Positions 1 through 7,556 of a stretch of 16,666 nt of DNA are shown piece after piece. Each line of letters starts with the position of its first letter. Positions within the stretch are counted from its first letter, which is position 1. The DNA comes from SZAS-79 sp038319115 (GTDB taxonomy: Bacteria; Pseudomonadota; Gammaproteobacteria; Burkholderiales; SG8-39), in contig JBBQCV010000068.1 of the NCBI GenBank assembly GCA_038319115.1, positions 1 to 16,666 on the forward strand, written 5' to 3'. Position numbers and translations under genes: made by a program. The notes below the pieces were generated by a model. It saw only the letters and a program-made list of their open reading frames with translations. It was not told the DNA's origin and did no database searches.

Positions 1-583
1 ACACCCCGCTGGGTTCGCCGGCGGCGTCCTTCAACATTTCCACTTTCGCCGGCGGCACGGTGTCGCGCGTGATGCCGGCGGCCGCCAGCGCGCGGCTGTT
101 GGCCACCGAGGGCAGCGGCATGCGGCTCCACCAGCCCCACGGTGAGCGGATGTAGACCGGGTGATCGGGCGCGGCGCGGTCGAGGTCGTGCCGGTCGGGA
201 AACCGCCCCTCGGCGAGCTGGCCTGCGTCGAACACGTAATCCTCCGGCGGCGCGCCCATCGGCAGGGTCACGATCCATTCGCCCGGTGGCGTGTGGGCGG
301 CCGCCTCGCGCACGGCGGCGCAGATCGCGGCTACCGAGCGGCAATGGCCGATGCGGACCCCGCAAAGGTCGCGCAACCCCATGCGGTCCAGGTGCGGGTG
401 GGCGTCGTAGAAGCCCGGCACCACGGTGCGGCCGGCGAGATCGAGGACGCGGGTGGCGGGACCGCGCAGCGCGAGCACCTGGGCATCGGTGCCGGCCGCC
501 GCAATGTGCGCGCCGCGCACGGCGAGCGCCTCGACGCTGCGCCCGCCAGCGTCCAGCGTATGCACGCGGCCGTTCACGATCAC
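1..583 (-). CDS. Amidohydrolase family protein (YtcJ-like, amidohydrolase_3), 3' end outside window
   Basis: About 194 N-terminal residues are visible; the family is usually some 540-570 residues, so most of the metal-dependent hydrolase barrel lies beyond the left edge. Seen directly: an opening VIVNGRVHTLDA, then VVPGFYDAHPHLD with the H62-x-H64 metal pair of the superfamily, then PPGEWIV, and near the edge an NSRALAAAGIT segment followed by GEPSGV. This order is typical of YtcJ-like enzymes, which hydrolyse C-N bonds in poorly known substrates, so the substrate cannot be named. Start choice: the frame opens only after a stop at 656-658, and the GTG at 583 is the first ATG, GTG or TTG in it. 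It has no clear Shine-Dalgarno sequence. The gene lies 61 bp downstream of the cNMP/FHA gene on the same strand and may be co-transcribed with it. Confidence 0.85.
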   Translation of the reverse strand, partial: MIVNGRVHTLDAGGRSVEALAVRGAHIAAAGTDAQVLALRGPATRVLDLAGRTVVPGFYDAHPHLDRMGLRDLCGVRIGHCRSVAAICAAVREAAAHTPPGEWIVTLPMGAPPEDYVFDAGQLAEGRFPDRHDLDRAAPDHPVYIRSPWGWWSRMPLPSVANSRALAAAGITRDTVPPAKVEMLKDAAGEPSGV

Positions 584-644
584 GAAGTCGGCCGGGCCGC
601 CAGTGGCGCCGGCCGCGTCGGGGGCGTCCGCGACGGCGCGCCGA

Positions 645-1442
645 TCAGCCGTGGGTCACCTCGACCGAGAAGCGGAACGGCGAATCGGCCTCGCCCGCGA
701 TGATCTCGTTGCCGCCGGCGGCGAGGCGGACCGAGCCGATCACGCGGTTGCCGCCGATCTGCTGGCCGTTGACGATGGTGCCGTGGAAGCTGCCGCGGTC
801 GTACAGGGTCACGCCTTCGGCTTCGGCCTCGATGGAAAAATGCTCGCGCGACACCTGATAGGGCTCGCTGTCGGGCAGGCCCAGGTCGTTACTGCTCAGG
901 CGCGACTTGCCTTCGGCCGGCTCGCGCCCGACGCGGAACGGGAAGCGCATCACGATGAGACCCTCCTCGGACACCGCTTGTTTGGCGCTGTTGGTCATGG
1001 GCAGGATGCGGATGTGCGCCTTGCGCGGCGGGATCGTTTCGTCGTTGCCGGCCGAGCCGGCCGGCTTGTTGCTCGCTCGCAGCCGCTCGAAAAAGGCGCC
1101 GAGGTAGCGCAGGCCTTCGGCCGGGTCGCGGAACATGAGCTTGACGAACTGGTCGCGCGAGACGATGGAAACCGTGGTTTCGGTGACCGCGCGAGCGGTG
1201 AAGGCGCGTGGCCGCTCGTCGACCAGCGCCATTTCGCCCAGCAGGTCGCCCTTGATGAGCTTGGCGATGCGCAGGGTGCGCTGGTCCTCGGTGCTTTCGA
1301 GCAGCTCGATCTCGCCCGACTCGATCAGGTACACGCATTCGCTGGCCTGGCCCTGGACGAAAATAAGCTCGCCGGGCTGGTACGAGTTCATCATGATCGA
1401 TCCGCTCCCGATGCGATCCAACTCCGCCACCGACGGTGGCAC
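645..1442 (-). CDS. Cyclic nucleotide-binding domain plus FHA domain protein
   Basis: This is a probable cytoplasmic signalling protein of about 265 residues. The N-terminal half is a CRP-like cyclic-nucleotide-binding domain: YQPGELIFVQGQ, an ESGEIELL strand, and a phosphate-binding-cassette-like GEMALVDERPRAFTA with Gly-Glu at about 69-70 and Arg at about 79. The C-terminal half is an FHA domain with VGRE at about 171-174, SREH at about 198-201 and VNG at about 224-226, all expected for phosphothreonine binding. There is no helix-turn-helix, so it is unlikely to be a classical CRP-type regulator; it more likely links a nucleotide signal to a phosphoprotein partner. The start is uncertain. 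The GTG at 1442 keeps the helix SVAELDRI that normally precedes the barrel. An ATG at 1394 has a better ribosome site (GGGAG) but removes that helix. GTG codons at 1430 and 1502 are also possible. Confidence 0.8.
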   Translation of the reverse strand: MPPSVAELDRIGSGSIMMNSYQPGELIFVQGQASECVYLIESGEIELLESTEDQRTLRIAKLIKGDLLGEMALVDERPRAFTARAVTETTVSIVSRDQFVKLMFRDPAEGLRYLGAFFERLRASNKPAGSAGNDETIPPRKAHIRILPMTNSAKQAVSEEGLIVMRFPFRVGREPAEGKSRLSSNDLGLPDSEPYQVSREHFSIEAEAEGVTLYDRGSFHGTIVNGQQIGGNRVIGSVRLAAGGNEIIAGEADSPFRFSVEVTHG

Positions 1443-1759
1443 GACAACAGCGCATTGTGGCGCAAAGCGCCCGTGGCCGGAAATCCCGTCCCGGCGCCCC
1501 ACGTAAGGGCGCGGCGGATGCGAACCTGCCCGGGATTGGGTTCCTCGACATCGGCCTGCCGGGCGTGAACGGTTATGATGTGGCGAGGCGGCTGCGTGCG
1601 GCGGAAAATCGCCGGCGCGCGCTGGTCATTGCGCTGAGCGACTACGCAACCGCCGAGGACATCCAGCGCTCCAAGCAGGCGGGCTTCGACCTGCATTTCG
1701 TCAAGCCCATTGATTTCGAGCAGCTCGACCGCGTGCTCGCGCGCCAGGAGGTTCCATGA
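1436..1759 (+). pseudogene. N-terminally truncated receiver domain, probable tail of a lost hybrid histidine kinase
   Basis: From about residue 34 to the end the frame reads as a receiver domain: GFLDIGLPGVNGYDVARRLR with the phospho-acceptor D38, then IALSDY with S68 in the conserved Thr/Ser position, then FVKPID with K90. The part before it should supply the first strand, the acidic Asp pair, helix 1 and strand 2, but holds only an Arg/Ala-rich stretch with no Asp pair. The frame is closed by a stop at 1394, so no longer version is possible, and neither other plus frame supplies the missing piece. The last codons overlap the next regulator by ATGA, the arrangement often seen when a hybrid sensor kinase precedes its response regulator. 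I infer that a deletion with a breakpoint near 1500 removed the kinase part. It may still be transcribed, but it should not be able to take up phosphate. Its first bases overlap the 5' end of the divergent cNMP/FHA gene. Confidence 0.6.
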
Positions 1760-2139
1760 AAATAGTGCTAGCCGACGACAACCGCGACTCGGCCGACAGC
1801 ATGGCGATGCTGCTCGGTGTATTCGGCCATGACGTCCACGTCGTCTACGACGGGACCGCGGCAGTGCGGGCGGTGGAAAAGGAGCGCCCCGACGTGGTCC
1901 TGCTCGACATCGGCATGCCCGGCATGGACGGCCATGCCTGCGCGCGCACCATCCGCGCGCAGGCGTGGTCCGCCCCGATGATGCTGATCGCGCTGACCGG
2001 CTGGGGCGAGGCCGACGACATCCGCCGCACGCGCGAGGCCGGCTTCGATCGCCACCTGACCAAGCCCATCGACGCGGCGGCGCTGGAAGAAGCGCTGAAC
2101 GCGTCGCCGGCCCGGCCGCAGGGCACGCCACCCGCCTGA
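1756..2139 (+). CDS. Single-domain response regulator (CheY-like receiver)
   Basis: This is a complete receiver domain of 127 residues with no output domain. It shows the acidic pair D7-D8 in IVLADDNRDSADS, the phospho-acceptor D51 in LLDIGMPGMDG, T81 in IALTGWG and K103 in LTKPID. The C-terminus ends in a short Pro/Ala tail. The start is secured by a strong AGGAGG at 1746-1751, four bases before the ATG, and by the ATGA overlap with the upstream receiver remnant. Stand-alone receivers act as phosphorelay intermediates, or bind and control other proteins. The cognate kinase is not in the window and, if it was the upstream gene, it has been lost. The regulator would then be an orphan, or be served by a kinase elsewhere. 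Confidence 0.9.
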   Translation: MKIVLADDNRDSADSMAMLLGVFGHDVHVVYDGTAAVRAVEKERPDVVLLDIGMPGMDGHACARTIRAQAWSAPMMLIALTGWGEADDIRRTREAGFDRHLTKPIDAAALEEALNASPARPQGTPPA

Positions 2140-2172
2140 GCACCGCGCGGAGGTGTCGGGCGAAACCGCTCC

Positions 2173-2199
2173 TTGCGGCCCGCCATCCTTTGCCATAAT
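2173..2199 (+). promoter_or_regulatory. Possible sigma70 promoter before the molybdenum hydroxylase gene
   Basis: TTGCGG (2173-2178) and CATAAT (2194-2199) lie 15 bp apart, about 38 bp before the preferred ATG at 2237. The -10 box is close to consensus. The -35 is poor and the spacing is short, so this is only a candidate. Confidence 0.3.
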
Positions 2200-2236
2200 G
2201 GCCCGCAGTACCCCCTCCGCGGAGAAATCGAAGGCG

Positions 2237-4570
2237 ATGAGCGAACAACTTGCAGCGCAGCCCGGCCAGGGCCAGTGGATCGGCAAGCCGATGCGGCGCC
2301 TCGAGGATGCCAAGCTGCTCTCGGGCCAGGGCCGCTTCACCGACGATGTGTCGCTCGATGCGCAGGTGCATGCCGCCTTCACGCGCTCGCCGCACGCGCA
2401 TGCGCGCATCGCGAGGATTGACACCGTGGCGGCACGCGCCGCGCCGGGGGTCATCGCCGTGTACACCGGCGCCGACATCCTCGCCGCGGGGATCTCGCCG
2501 GTGCCCTTCACCCAGATGCACAAGCGCCCCGACGGCAAGGACATGAGCGTGCCGCCGCGCCACGCGCTCACGGCCGACGTGGCGCGCTTTGTAGGCGATG
2601 CGGTCGCGATGGTGGTGGCCGAAACCCGCGACCAGGCCCGCGACGCGGCCGAACTGGTCGAGGTCGACTGGGATGACCTGCCCGCCAACGCCGACCTGCC
2701 CACGGCCGCCACGGCCGACGCGCCGGTGCACTGGGCCGAAGCCTTCACGCCCGAATTCGGCAACCTCGCGGCGATCTACCGCATGGGCGACACGTCCGTG
2801 GCGCAGGCGACCTTTGCCGCCGCGGCGCATGTGGTCAGGCTGCGGGTGGTCAATCAACGCGTCATCGCCAACCCGCTCGAGCCGCGCGCCCTGGTGGCGC
2901 AGTTCGCCGACGGCCGTTTCACGCTGTATTGCCCGGCGCAGAACACCCACACCGTGCGCGGGCAGTTGGCCAAGGTTTTCGGCGTGGCCGAGGATCGGCT
3001 GCGCATCGTGTGCACCGATGTGGGCGGCGGATTCGGCGCACGCGGCTATGCCTACCCCGAGCATGCGGCGCTGCTGTTCGCGGCGCGCGCGCTAGGTCGC
3101 CCGGTGAAATGGCGCGCCGAGCGCTCGGAGAATTTTCTTGCCGAAGTGCACGGCCGCGACAGCGTGGTCGATGCCGAACTGGCGCTGGATGCGCAGCACC
3201 GGTTCACGGCGTTGCGCATGCGCTCGCTCGCCAACGTCGGCGCGTATGTCTCCAATTTCGGCGCCTGCGTGCCGGCCATGTCGGGCGCGCGTGCCCCGAC
3301 CGGCGTTTATTCGATTCCCGTGCTCGACCACGAAGTGCGCATCCTGTTTACCAACACCACGCCGGTGGACGCGTACCGCGGCGCGGGCCGCCCCGAGATG
3401 GGCTACCTGCTCGAGCGTCTCGTGAGCACCGCGGCGCGCGAACTCGGCGTGGACCCTGTCGAACTGCGCCTCAGGAACCTCGTGCAGCCGGCGCAGATGC
3501 CGTACAAGAACCCGGCCGGCGCGATCTACGACTGCGGCGATTTCGAGAAGATCCTGCGCGGCGCCATGCAGGCCGCCGACTGGGATGGGTTCGGCGCGCG
3601 CAAGGCTGCGGCTGAAAAGCGGGGCCGCCTCTACGGCCGCGGCATCGGCTGCTACGTGGAAATCACCGGCAGCGCGCGCACCAGCGAGTCGGTCATCCTG
3701 TCGGCCGCCGGCGACGGAACGGTGACGCTGGTGTCGGGCACGCAGCAGATCGGGCAGGGCATCCAGACTGCCTACGCGCAGATCGTGGCCGAGCTGCTCG
3801 GCGTCGCCCCTGAAGCGGTGCGCGTGATCCAGGGGGACACCGACGTGGCGAAGACTGGCGGCGGTGCGGGCGGCTCGCGCACCCTGCAAGTGGGCGGGAG
3901 CGCGACGTTGCTCGGTGCGCGCAAGCTCATCGAGACTGGGCGCGAACTCGCCGGCAAGGCGCTCGAAGCCGCTGCCGCGGACATCGAGTTCGCGGCCGGG
4001 CGCTATCGCATCGCCGGCACCGACCGCTCGATCGGGCTGGCCGAACTCGCTGCCGGCCAGCCCGATCGCGTGATCCGCATCGAGCACCTCGAGACGGTGG
4101 CCGGCCAGACGTGGCCCAACGGGTGCCAGATCGCGGAGGCCGAAGTCGACCCGGAAACCGGCGTGGCGCACGTCACACGCCTTGCCGCCGTCGACGACAT
4201 CGGCCTTGTCATGAATCCCCTCATGGCTGAGGGCCAGGTGCACGGAGGCATCGCGCAGGGGCTGGGCCAGGCTTTCATGGAGCAGTCGGTGTACGACGAC
4301 ACCGGCCAACTGCTGACCGGCTCGTTCATGGACTACGCCATGCCGCGCGCCGAGGCCATGCCGGCGCTCGAAACCTCCTTCGACCAGTCGGTGCCGACCG
4401 CGCTCAACCCGCTCGGCGCCAAGGGCGTGGGCGAGGCCGGCTGCCACGGCGCCATGCCCGCCGCGGTCAACGCAGTGCTCGATGCGCTCGGCGGGCGCGG
4501 GGCGGACACGCTCGACATGCCGCTGACGGCCGAGAAAGTGTGGCGCGCGCTGCATGCGGGCGCACCTTGA
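2237..4570 (+). CDS. Xanthine dehydrogenase/CO dehydrogenase family protein, molybdopterin-binding large subunit (form II, CoxL-like)
   Basis: This 777-residue protein is the catalytic subunit of a molybdenum hydroxylase; the family hydroxylates carbon centres using a molybdenum-pterin cytosine dinucleotide cofactor. Seen directly: an N-terminal RRLEDAKLLSGQGRFTDD and the hammerhead domain to about residue 140; GGGFGARGYAYPEH at about 263, a cofactor-binding segment; AYRGAGR at 379-385; and GVGEAGCHGA with the expected catalytic Glu at 733. The AYRGAGR loop places it with form II enzymes. It is not true form I CO dehydrogenase, which carries AYRCSFR, so the substrate is unknown. The ATG at 2237 is preferred over an in-frame GTG at 2153 because homology-like sequence begins soon after MSEQL; GGAG at 2221 and GAAGG at about 2230 lie upstream. 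No FAD (CoxM) or 2Fe-2S (CoxS) subunit gene is next to it, which is unusual. An acyl-CoA ligase follows after 82 bp. Confidence 0.92.
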   Translation: MSEQLAAQPGQGQWIGKPMRRLEDAKLLSGQGRFTDDVSLDAQVHAAFTRSPHAHARIARIDTVAARAAPGVIAVYTGADILAAGISPVPFTQMHKRPDGKDMSVPPRHALTADVARFVGDAVAMVVAETRDQARDAAELVEVDWDDLPANADLPTAATADAPVHWAEAFTPEFGNLAAIYRMGDTSVAQATFAAAAHVVRLRVVNQRVIANPLEPRALVAQFADGRFTLYCPAQNTHTVRGQLAKVFGVAEDRLRIVCTDVGGGFGARGYAYPEHAALLFAARALGRPVKWRAERSENFLAEVHGRDSVVDAELALDAQHRFTALRMRSLANVGAYVSNFGACVPAMSGARAPTGVYSIPVLDHEVRILFTNTTPVDAYRGAGRPEMGYLLERLVSTAARELGVDPVELRLRNLVQPAQMPYKNPAGAIYDCGDFEKILRGAMQAADWDGFGARKAAAEKRGRLYGRGIGCYVEITGSARTSESVILSAAGDGTVTLVSGTQQIGQGIQTAYAQIVAELLGVAPEAVRVIQGDTDVAKTGGGAGGSRTLQVGGSATLLGARKLIETGRELAGKALEAAAADIEFAAGRYRIAGTDRSIGLAELAAGQPDRVIRIEHLETVAGQTWPNGCQIAEAEVDPETGVAHVTRLAAVDDIGLVMNPLMAEGQVHGGIAQGLGQAFMEQSVYDDTGQLLTGSFMDYAMPRAEAMPALETSFDQSVPTALNPLGAKGVGEAGCHGAMPAAVNAVLDALGGRGADTLDMPLTAEKVWRALHAGAP

Positions 4571-4596
4571 AAGTGCAACTTATAAAACCGTAGACT
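4567..4596 (+). promoter_or_regulatory. Candidate sigma70 promoter for the first acyl-CoA ligase
   Basis: TTGAAA (4567-4572) overlaps the stop codon of the preceding gene, and TAGACT (4591-4596) follows after an 18-bp spacer. The region 4571-4600 is distinctly AT-rich compared with its surroundings. A start of transcription near 4603 would give a leader of about 50 bases before the ATG at 4653. If real, the ligase can be expressed separately from the molybdenum enzyme. Confidence 0.4.
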
Positions 4597-4652
4597 CAAT
4601 AGCAGCACGGCTCTTGCGGCAGTTTGTTTTCCGGAACAGGAAATAACGGCGG

Positions 4653-6200
4653 ATGTACCACCCCTGCCATCATGCGCTCGCCACGCCCGCCAAGACGGCC
4701 TACGTCATGGCCGGCTCGGGCGAGGCGGTGACCTACCGCCAGCTTGAGGACCGCTCCAACCAGGGGGCGCAGTTGTTGCGCAGCCTCGGCCTCGCGCGCG
4801 GCGATGCGATCGCCCTCATGATGGACAACAACCCGCGCTATTTCGAGATCTGCTTCGCCGCGCAGCGCGCCGGGCTCATCTTCACCGCCATGAGCACGCG
4901 GCTGTCGGCACAGGAAGCCGAGTACATTGTCGCCGACTGCGGCGCCAAAGTGCTTTTGGTATCCGCGTCCCTTGCGGGCCAGGCTGCCGCGCTGCTCGCC
5001 ACCGGCCCCGCGCTGCGCGCCCGCTATTCGGTCGGCGGCGCGTTGCCCGGCCACGCGCGCTGGGAAGAGGCGCGCGACGCGCAGCCGGCGCAGCGCATCG
5101 CCGACGAGTCCGCCGGGCGCGACATGCTGTACTCGTCCGGAACGACCGGGCGGCCCAAGGGGGTGAGAATCGAGCTGGCCGACGAGGCGATCGACGCGGC
5201 GAGCACGCTGATGCAGGTGAGCAGCAAGCTCTACGGCCTCGCGGGCGATTCGGTCTACCTGTCACCCGCCCCGCTCTATCACGCCGCGCCGCTGCGCTTC
5301 AACATGACGGTGATGCGCTTTGGCGGCACCGCGGTGATCATGGAGCACTTTGACGCCGAGGAGGCCCTCGCCCTGATCGAGCGCCACGCCATCACCCACA
5401 GCCAGTGGGTGCCGACGATGTTCGTGCGCCTGCTCAAGCTGGCCCCGGAAATCCGCGCGCGCTACCGCCACGACACGCTGCGCGCCGCGATCCACGCCGC
5501 TGCCCCCTGCCCGGTGCAGGTCAAGGAAGCCATGATCGGCCTGTGGGGCCCGGTGCTGTACGAGTATTACGCCGGCACCGAAGGCAACGGGTTCGTGGCC
5601 TGCGACTCACAGGAGTGGCTTGCGCATCGCGGCACGGTGGGGCGGGCGCTGGTGGGCGAGGTGAGGATCCTCGACGACGCCGGCAACAGCGTGCCGGCGG
5701 GAGAAACCGGCACCATTTATTTTGCCAACGGCCCGGCGTTCGAATACCACAACGATGCGGCCAAGACGGCCGCATCGCGCAGCGCGCAGGGCTGGTCGAC
5801 CTTGGGCGACGTCGGGCGCCTCGATGGCGATGGCTACCTGTACCTCACCGACCGCAAGCACTTCATGATCATCTCGGGCGGGGTCAACATTTACCCGCAG
5901 GAGATCGAAAACCTCCTCGTGGGCCACCCGAAAGTCATGGACGTCGCGGTGATCGGCGTGCCCGACGAAGAATTCGGCGAGGCGGTCAAGGCGGTGGTGC
6001 AGCCAATGGACATGGCGGCCGCGGGCCCGGCGCTGGCCGAGGAGCTGATCGCGTATTGCCGCGCCAACCTGTCGCACATCAAATGCCCGAAGACGGTCGA
6101 TTTCGAAGCCGAGCTGCCGCGCCATCCCACCGGCAAGCTCTACAAGCGCCTGCTGCGGGAGCGCTACTGGCCCGCGGGAACTCCATCGGACAGGCCGTAG
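4653..6200 (+). CDS. AMP-forming acyl-CoA synthetase (ANL superfamily, FadD-like)
   Basis: This 515-residue enzyme should activate a carboxylic acid with ATP to an acyl-adenylate and then form the CoA thioester. All core ANL motifs are visible: the P-loop YSSGTTGRPKG at 160-170, A5 YYAGTEG at 305-311, A7 GDVGRLDGDGYLYL starting at 385, the hinge DRKHFMIISGG at 400-410 followed by VNIYPQEIE, and the catalytic Lys495 in HPTGKLYK. Length is normal for a short to medium acyl-CoA ligase. The start ATG at 4653 puts MYHPCHHALATP in front of the usual TYRQLEDRSN segment, and AGGAAA lies about ten bases upstream. There is no signal peptide, so it is cytoplasmic. The substrate cannot be read from the sequence; bile acid, fatty acid and aromatic acid ligases share these motifs. 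It ends 7 bp before the convergent desaturase gene. Confidence 0.92.
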   Translation: MYHPCHHALATPAKTAYVMAGSGEAVTYRQLEDRSNQGAQLLRSLGLARGDAIALMMDNNPRYFEICFAAQRAGLIFTAMSTRLSAQEAEYIVADCGAKVLLVSASLAGQAAALLATGPALRARYSVGGALPGHARWEEARDAQPAQRIADESAGRDMLYSSGTTGRPKGVRIELADEAIDAASTLMQVSSKLYGLAGDSVYLSPAPLYHAAPLRFNMTVMRFGGTAVIMEHFDAEEALALIERHAITHSQWVPTMFVRLLKLAPEIRARYRHDTLRAAIHAAAPCPVQVKEAMIGLWGPVLYEYYAGTEGNGFVACDSQEWLAHRGTVGRALVGEVRILDDAGNSVPAGETGTIYFANGPAFEYHNDAAKTAASRSAQGWSTLGDVGRLDGDGYLYLTDRKHFMIISGGVNIYPQEIENLLVGHPKVMDVAVIGVPDEEFGEAVKAVVQPMDMAAAGPALAEELIAYCRANLSHIKCPKTVDFEAELPRHPTGKLYKRLLRERYWPAGTPSDRP

Positions 6201-6207
6201 ACGGCGT

Positions 6208-7440
6208 TCACGCCGGCGCGGGCGCGGCGTCCGGTGGACGCAGGCCGCGCAGACGCCACAGGCTGGCAAGCGCGAAGGCCGCTGCCAATCCCTTCGCCCA
6301 CGCGGGCGTCCCCCAGCCGAACCACGCGGGCAGGACCACGAAGGCCGCAGCCAGCAGGACGAGCCGCGCCGCTTCGACGGTTCGCGCCGGTCCGCGGCCT
6401 TCGAGCAGCGCCCCAACCGACACCATGGAGCCGAGGATCACAAGCGCATACGCGATGCGCGCCCCGCTGCCCAGGCCCGGCTGCACGGCGATGAAATGGG
6501 TGATGAGCGGCACCAGCGCGGCGTACTGGAGGGCGGCATAGATACGCACGGCGTGCGCGGTTCCGGTGGAATAGCGCTCGAACTGCTGCGCATCGAAACC
6601 GGCCCCCAGAGCATTGTCTGGATCGTCCTGTTCGCCCGGCCGCGCGAACAGCACCGCAAGCTTCGCGCGAATTCCCGGCGCGTCGTACGCCGCGCGGGCC
6701 AGGGCATGGAAGACGTGCAGGTTGCCCCACAGCGGGTTCCAGCTGCGCAGGGGCGCGCGCACCCCGTAGACGACCTTCTCCGCGCTGCGCTCCTCGGTGA
6801 AGGTGCCGAACAGGCGATCCCAGAAAATGAAGATGCCGCCGTAGTTGCGGTCGATGCAGTAGTCGTTCTGGCCGTGGTGAACGCGGTGGTTGGAGGGCGT
6901 GACCAGCACGCGGTCGATCCATCCAAGGCGGCCGACGAGCTCGGTATGCACCCAGTACTGGTACAGCAGGTCGATGAGCGCGACTGTCACGAACACCACC
7001 GGCGGAACGCCGATCACCGCTAGCGGGACATAGAACACCCACGCGAAGAGGGGCGAGGTCGACGACTGGCGCAGCGCGGTGCTGAGGTTGAAGTACTCCG
7101 ACGAGTGGTGAACCACGTGACCGCCCCAGAAGAGGGCCACTTCGTGGCTCAGGCGGTGGTACCAGTAATACGCGAGGTCGTAGGCGAGCAGGGCGAACAC
7201 CCACACCAGCGGGCTGGTGGCGGACAGGTCGAAAGTGCGGAACTGTTCCCACACGGCAAGGTACAGCCCGAGCGTGACCACGCGCGAGAAAGCGCCCGCG
7301 ACCTGGCTCATGGTGCCCAGGTGCAGGCTGGTGAGCGCATCGGGAATATCGTAGGTCGCGATGCCCCGCCGGCGCGCGATCCAGGCCTCCAGGACGATGG
7401 TCGCGAGGAACACGGGGATGGCGTAGACGATGGGGCTCAC
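6208..7440 (-). CDS. Sterol desaturase / fatty acid hydroxylase family membrane protein
   Basis: This 410-residue integral membrane protein has the histidine clusters that hold the di-iron centre of the family: H95RLSH99, H108VVHH112, H165 in YWVHTE, and H185RVHH189. Hydrophobic segments lie at about 3-20, 45-65 and 77-95, around 135-162, and as several more in the C-terminal 120 residues. The bipartite shape, a desaturase domain followed by a C-terminal group of membrane helices, resembles alkylglycerol monooxygenase-like members, but the substrate is not established here. The only usable start is the GTG at 7440, because the frame is closed by a stop a few codons upstream. A mini-frame ATG-GTG-GCG-TGA (7448-7437) overlaps this GTG. 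The gene is convergent with the acyl-CoA ligase and divergent from the metallophosphoesterase; a role in lipid modification fits the neighbourhood but is inference. Confidence 0.9.
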   Translation of the reverse strand: MSPIVYAIPVFLATIVLEAWIARRRGIATYDIPDALTSLHLGTMSQVAGAFSRVVTLGLYLAVWEQFRTFDLSATSPLVWVFALLAYDLAYYWYHRLSHEVALFWGGHVVHHSSEYFNLSTALRQSSTSPLFAWVFYVPLAVIGVPPVVFVTVALIDLLYQYWVHTELVGRLGWIDRVLVTPSNHRVHHGQNDYCIDRNYGGIFIFWDRLFGTFTEERSAEKVVYGVRAPLRSWNPLWGNLHVFHALARAAYDAPGIRAKLAVLFARPGEQDDPDNALGAGFDAQQFERYSTGTAHAVRIYAALQYAALVPLITHFIAVQPGLGSGARIAYALVILGSMVSVGALLEGRGPARTVEAARLVLLAAAFVVLPAWFGWGTPAWAKGLAAAFALASLWRLRGLRPPDAAPAPA

Positions 7441-7556
7441 GCCACCATGATAGCGTCAGGCTGGCGCGGTCTTGCATTGGGTCCGATTGCCCCGATCTGG
7501 GGGTGGCGGGCCAGCCCGCTACCGGCGCGGCGCCCTTGCACCATCCCACCCTGCGG

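Noticed and set aside
1391..3064. Long open frame of 557 codons on the minus strand
   Set aside because: It lies antisense to the response regulator and the molybdenum hydroxylase, is very rich in Arg, His and Gly, and shows no domain. It is a by-product of high GC.
3092..4555. Open frame of 487 codons on the minus strand
   Set aside because: It is fully antisense to the molybdenum hydroxylase gene, with biased His/Arg/Ala composition and no recognisable motif.
2237..4570. Genuine CO dehydrogenase (form I CoxL)
   Set aside because: The active-site loop is AYRGAGR, not AYRCSFR, and no coxM or coxS gene is adjacent.
6164..7549. Open frame of 461 codons on the minus strand
   Set aside because: It overlaps the desaturase-like gene in a different frame. 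The latter has the complete histidine motifs and membrane helices; this frame is Arg/Pro-rich.
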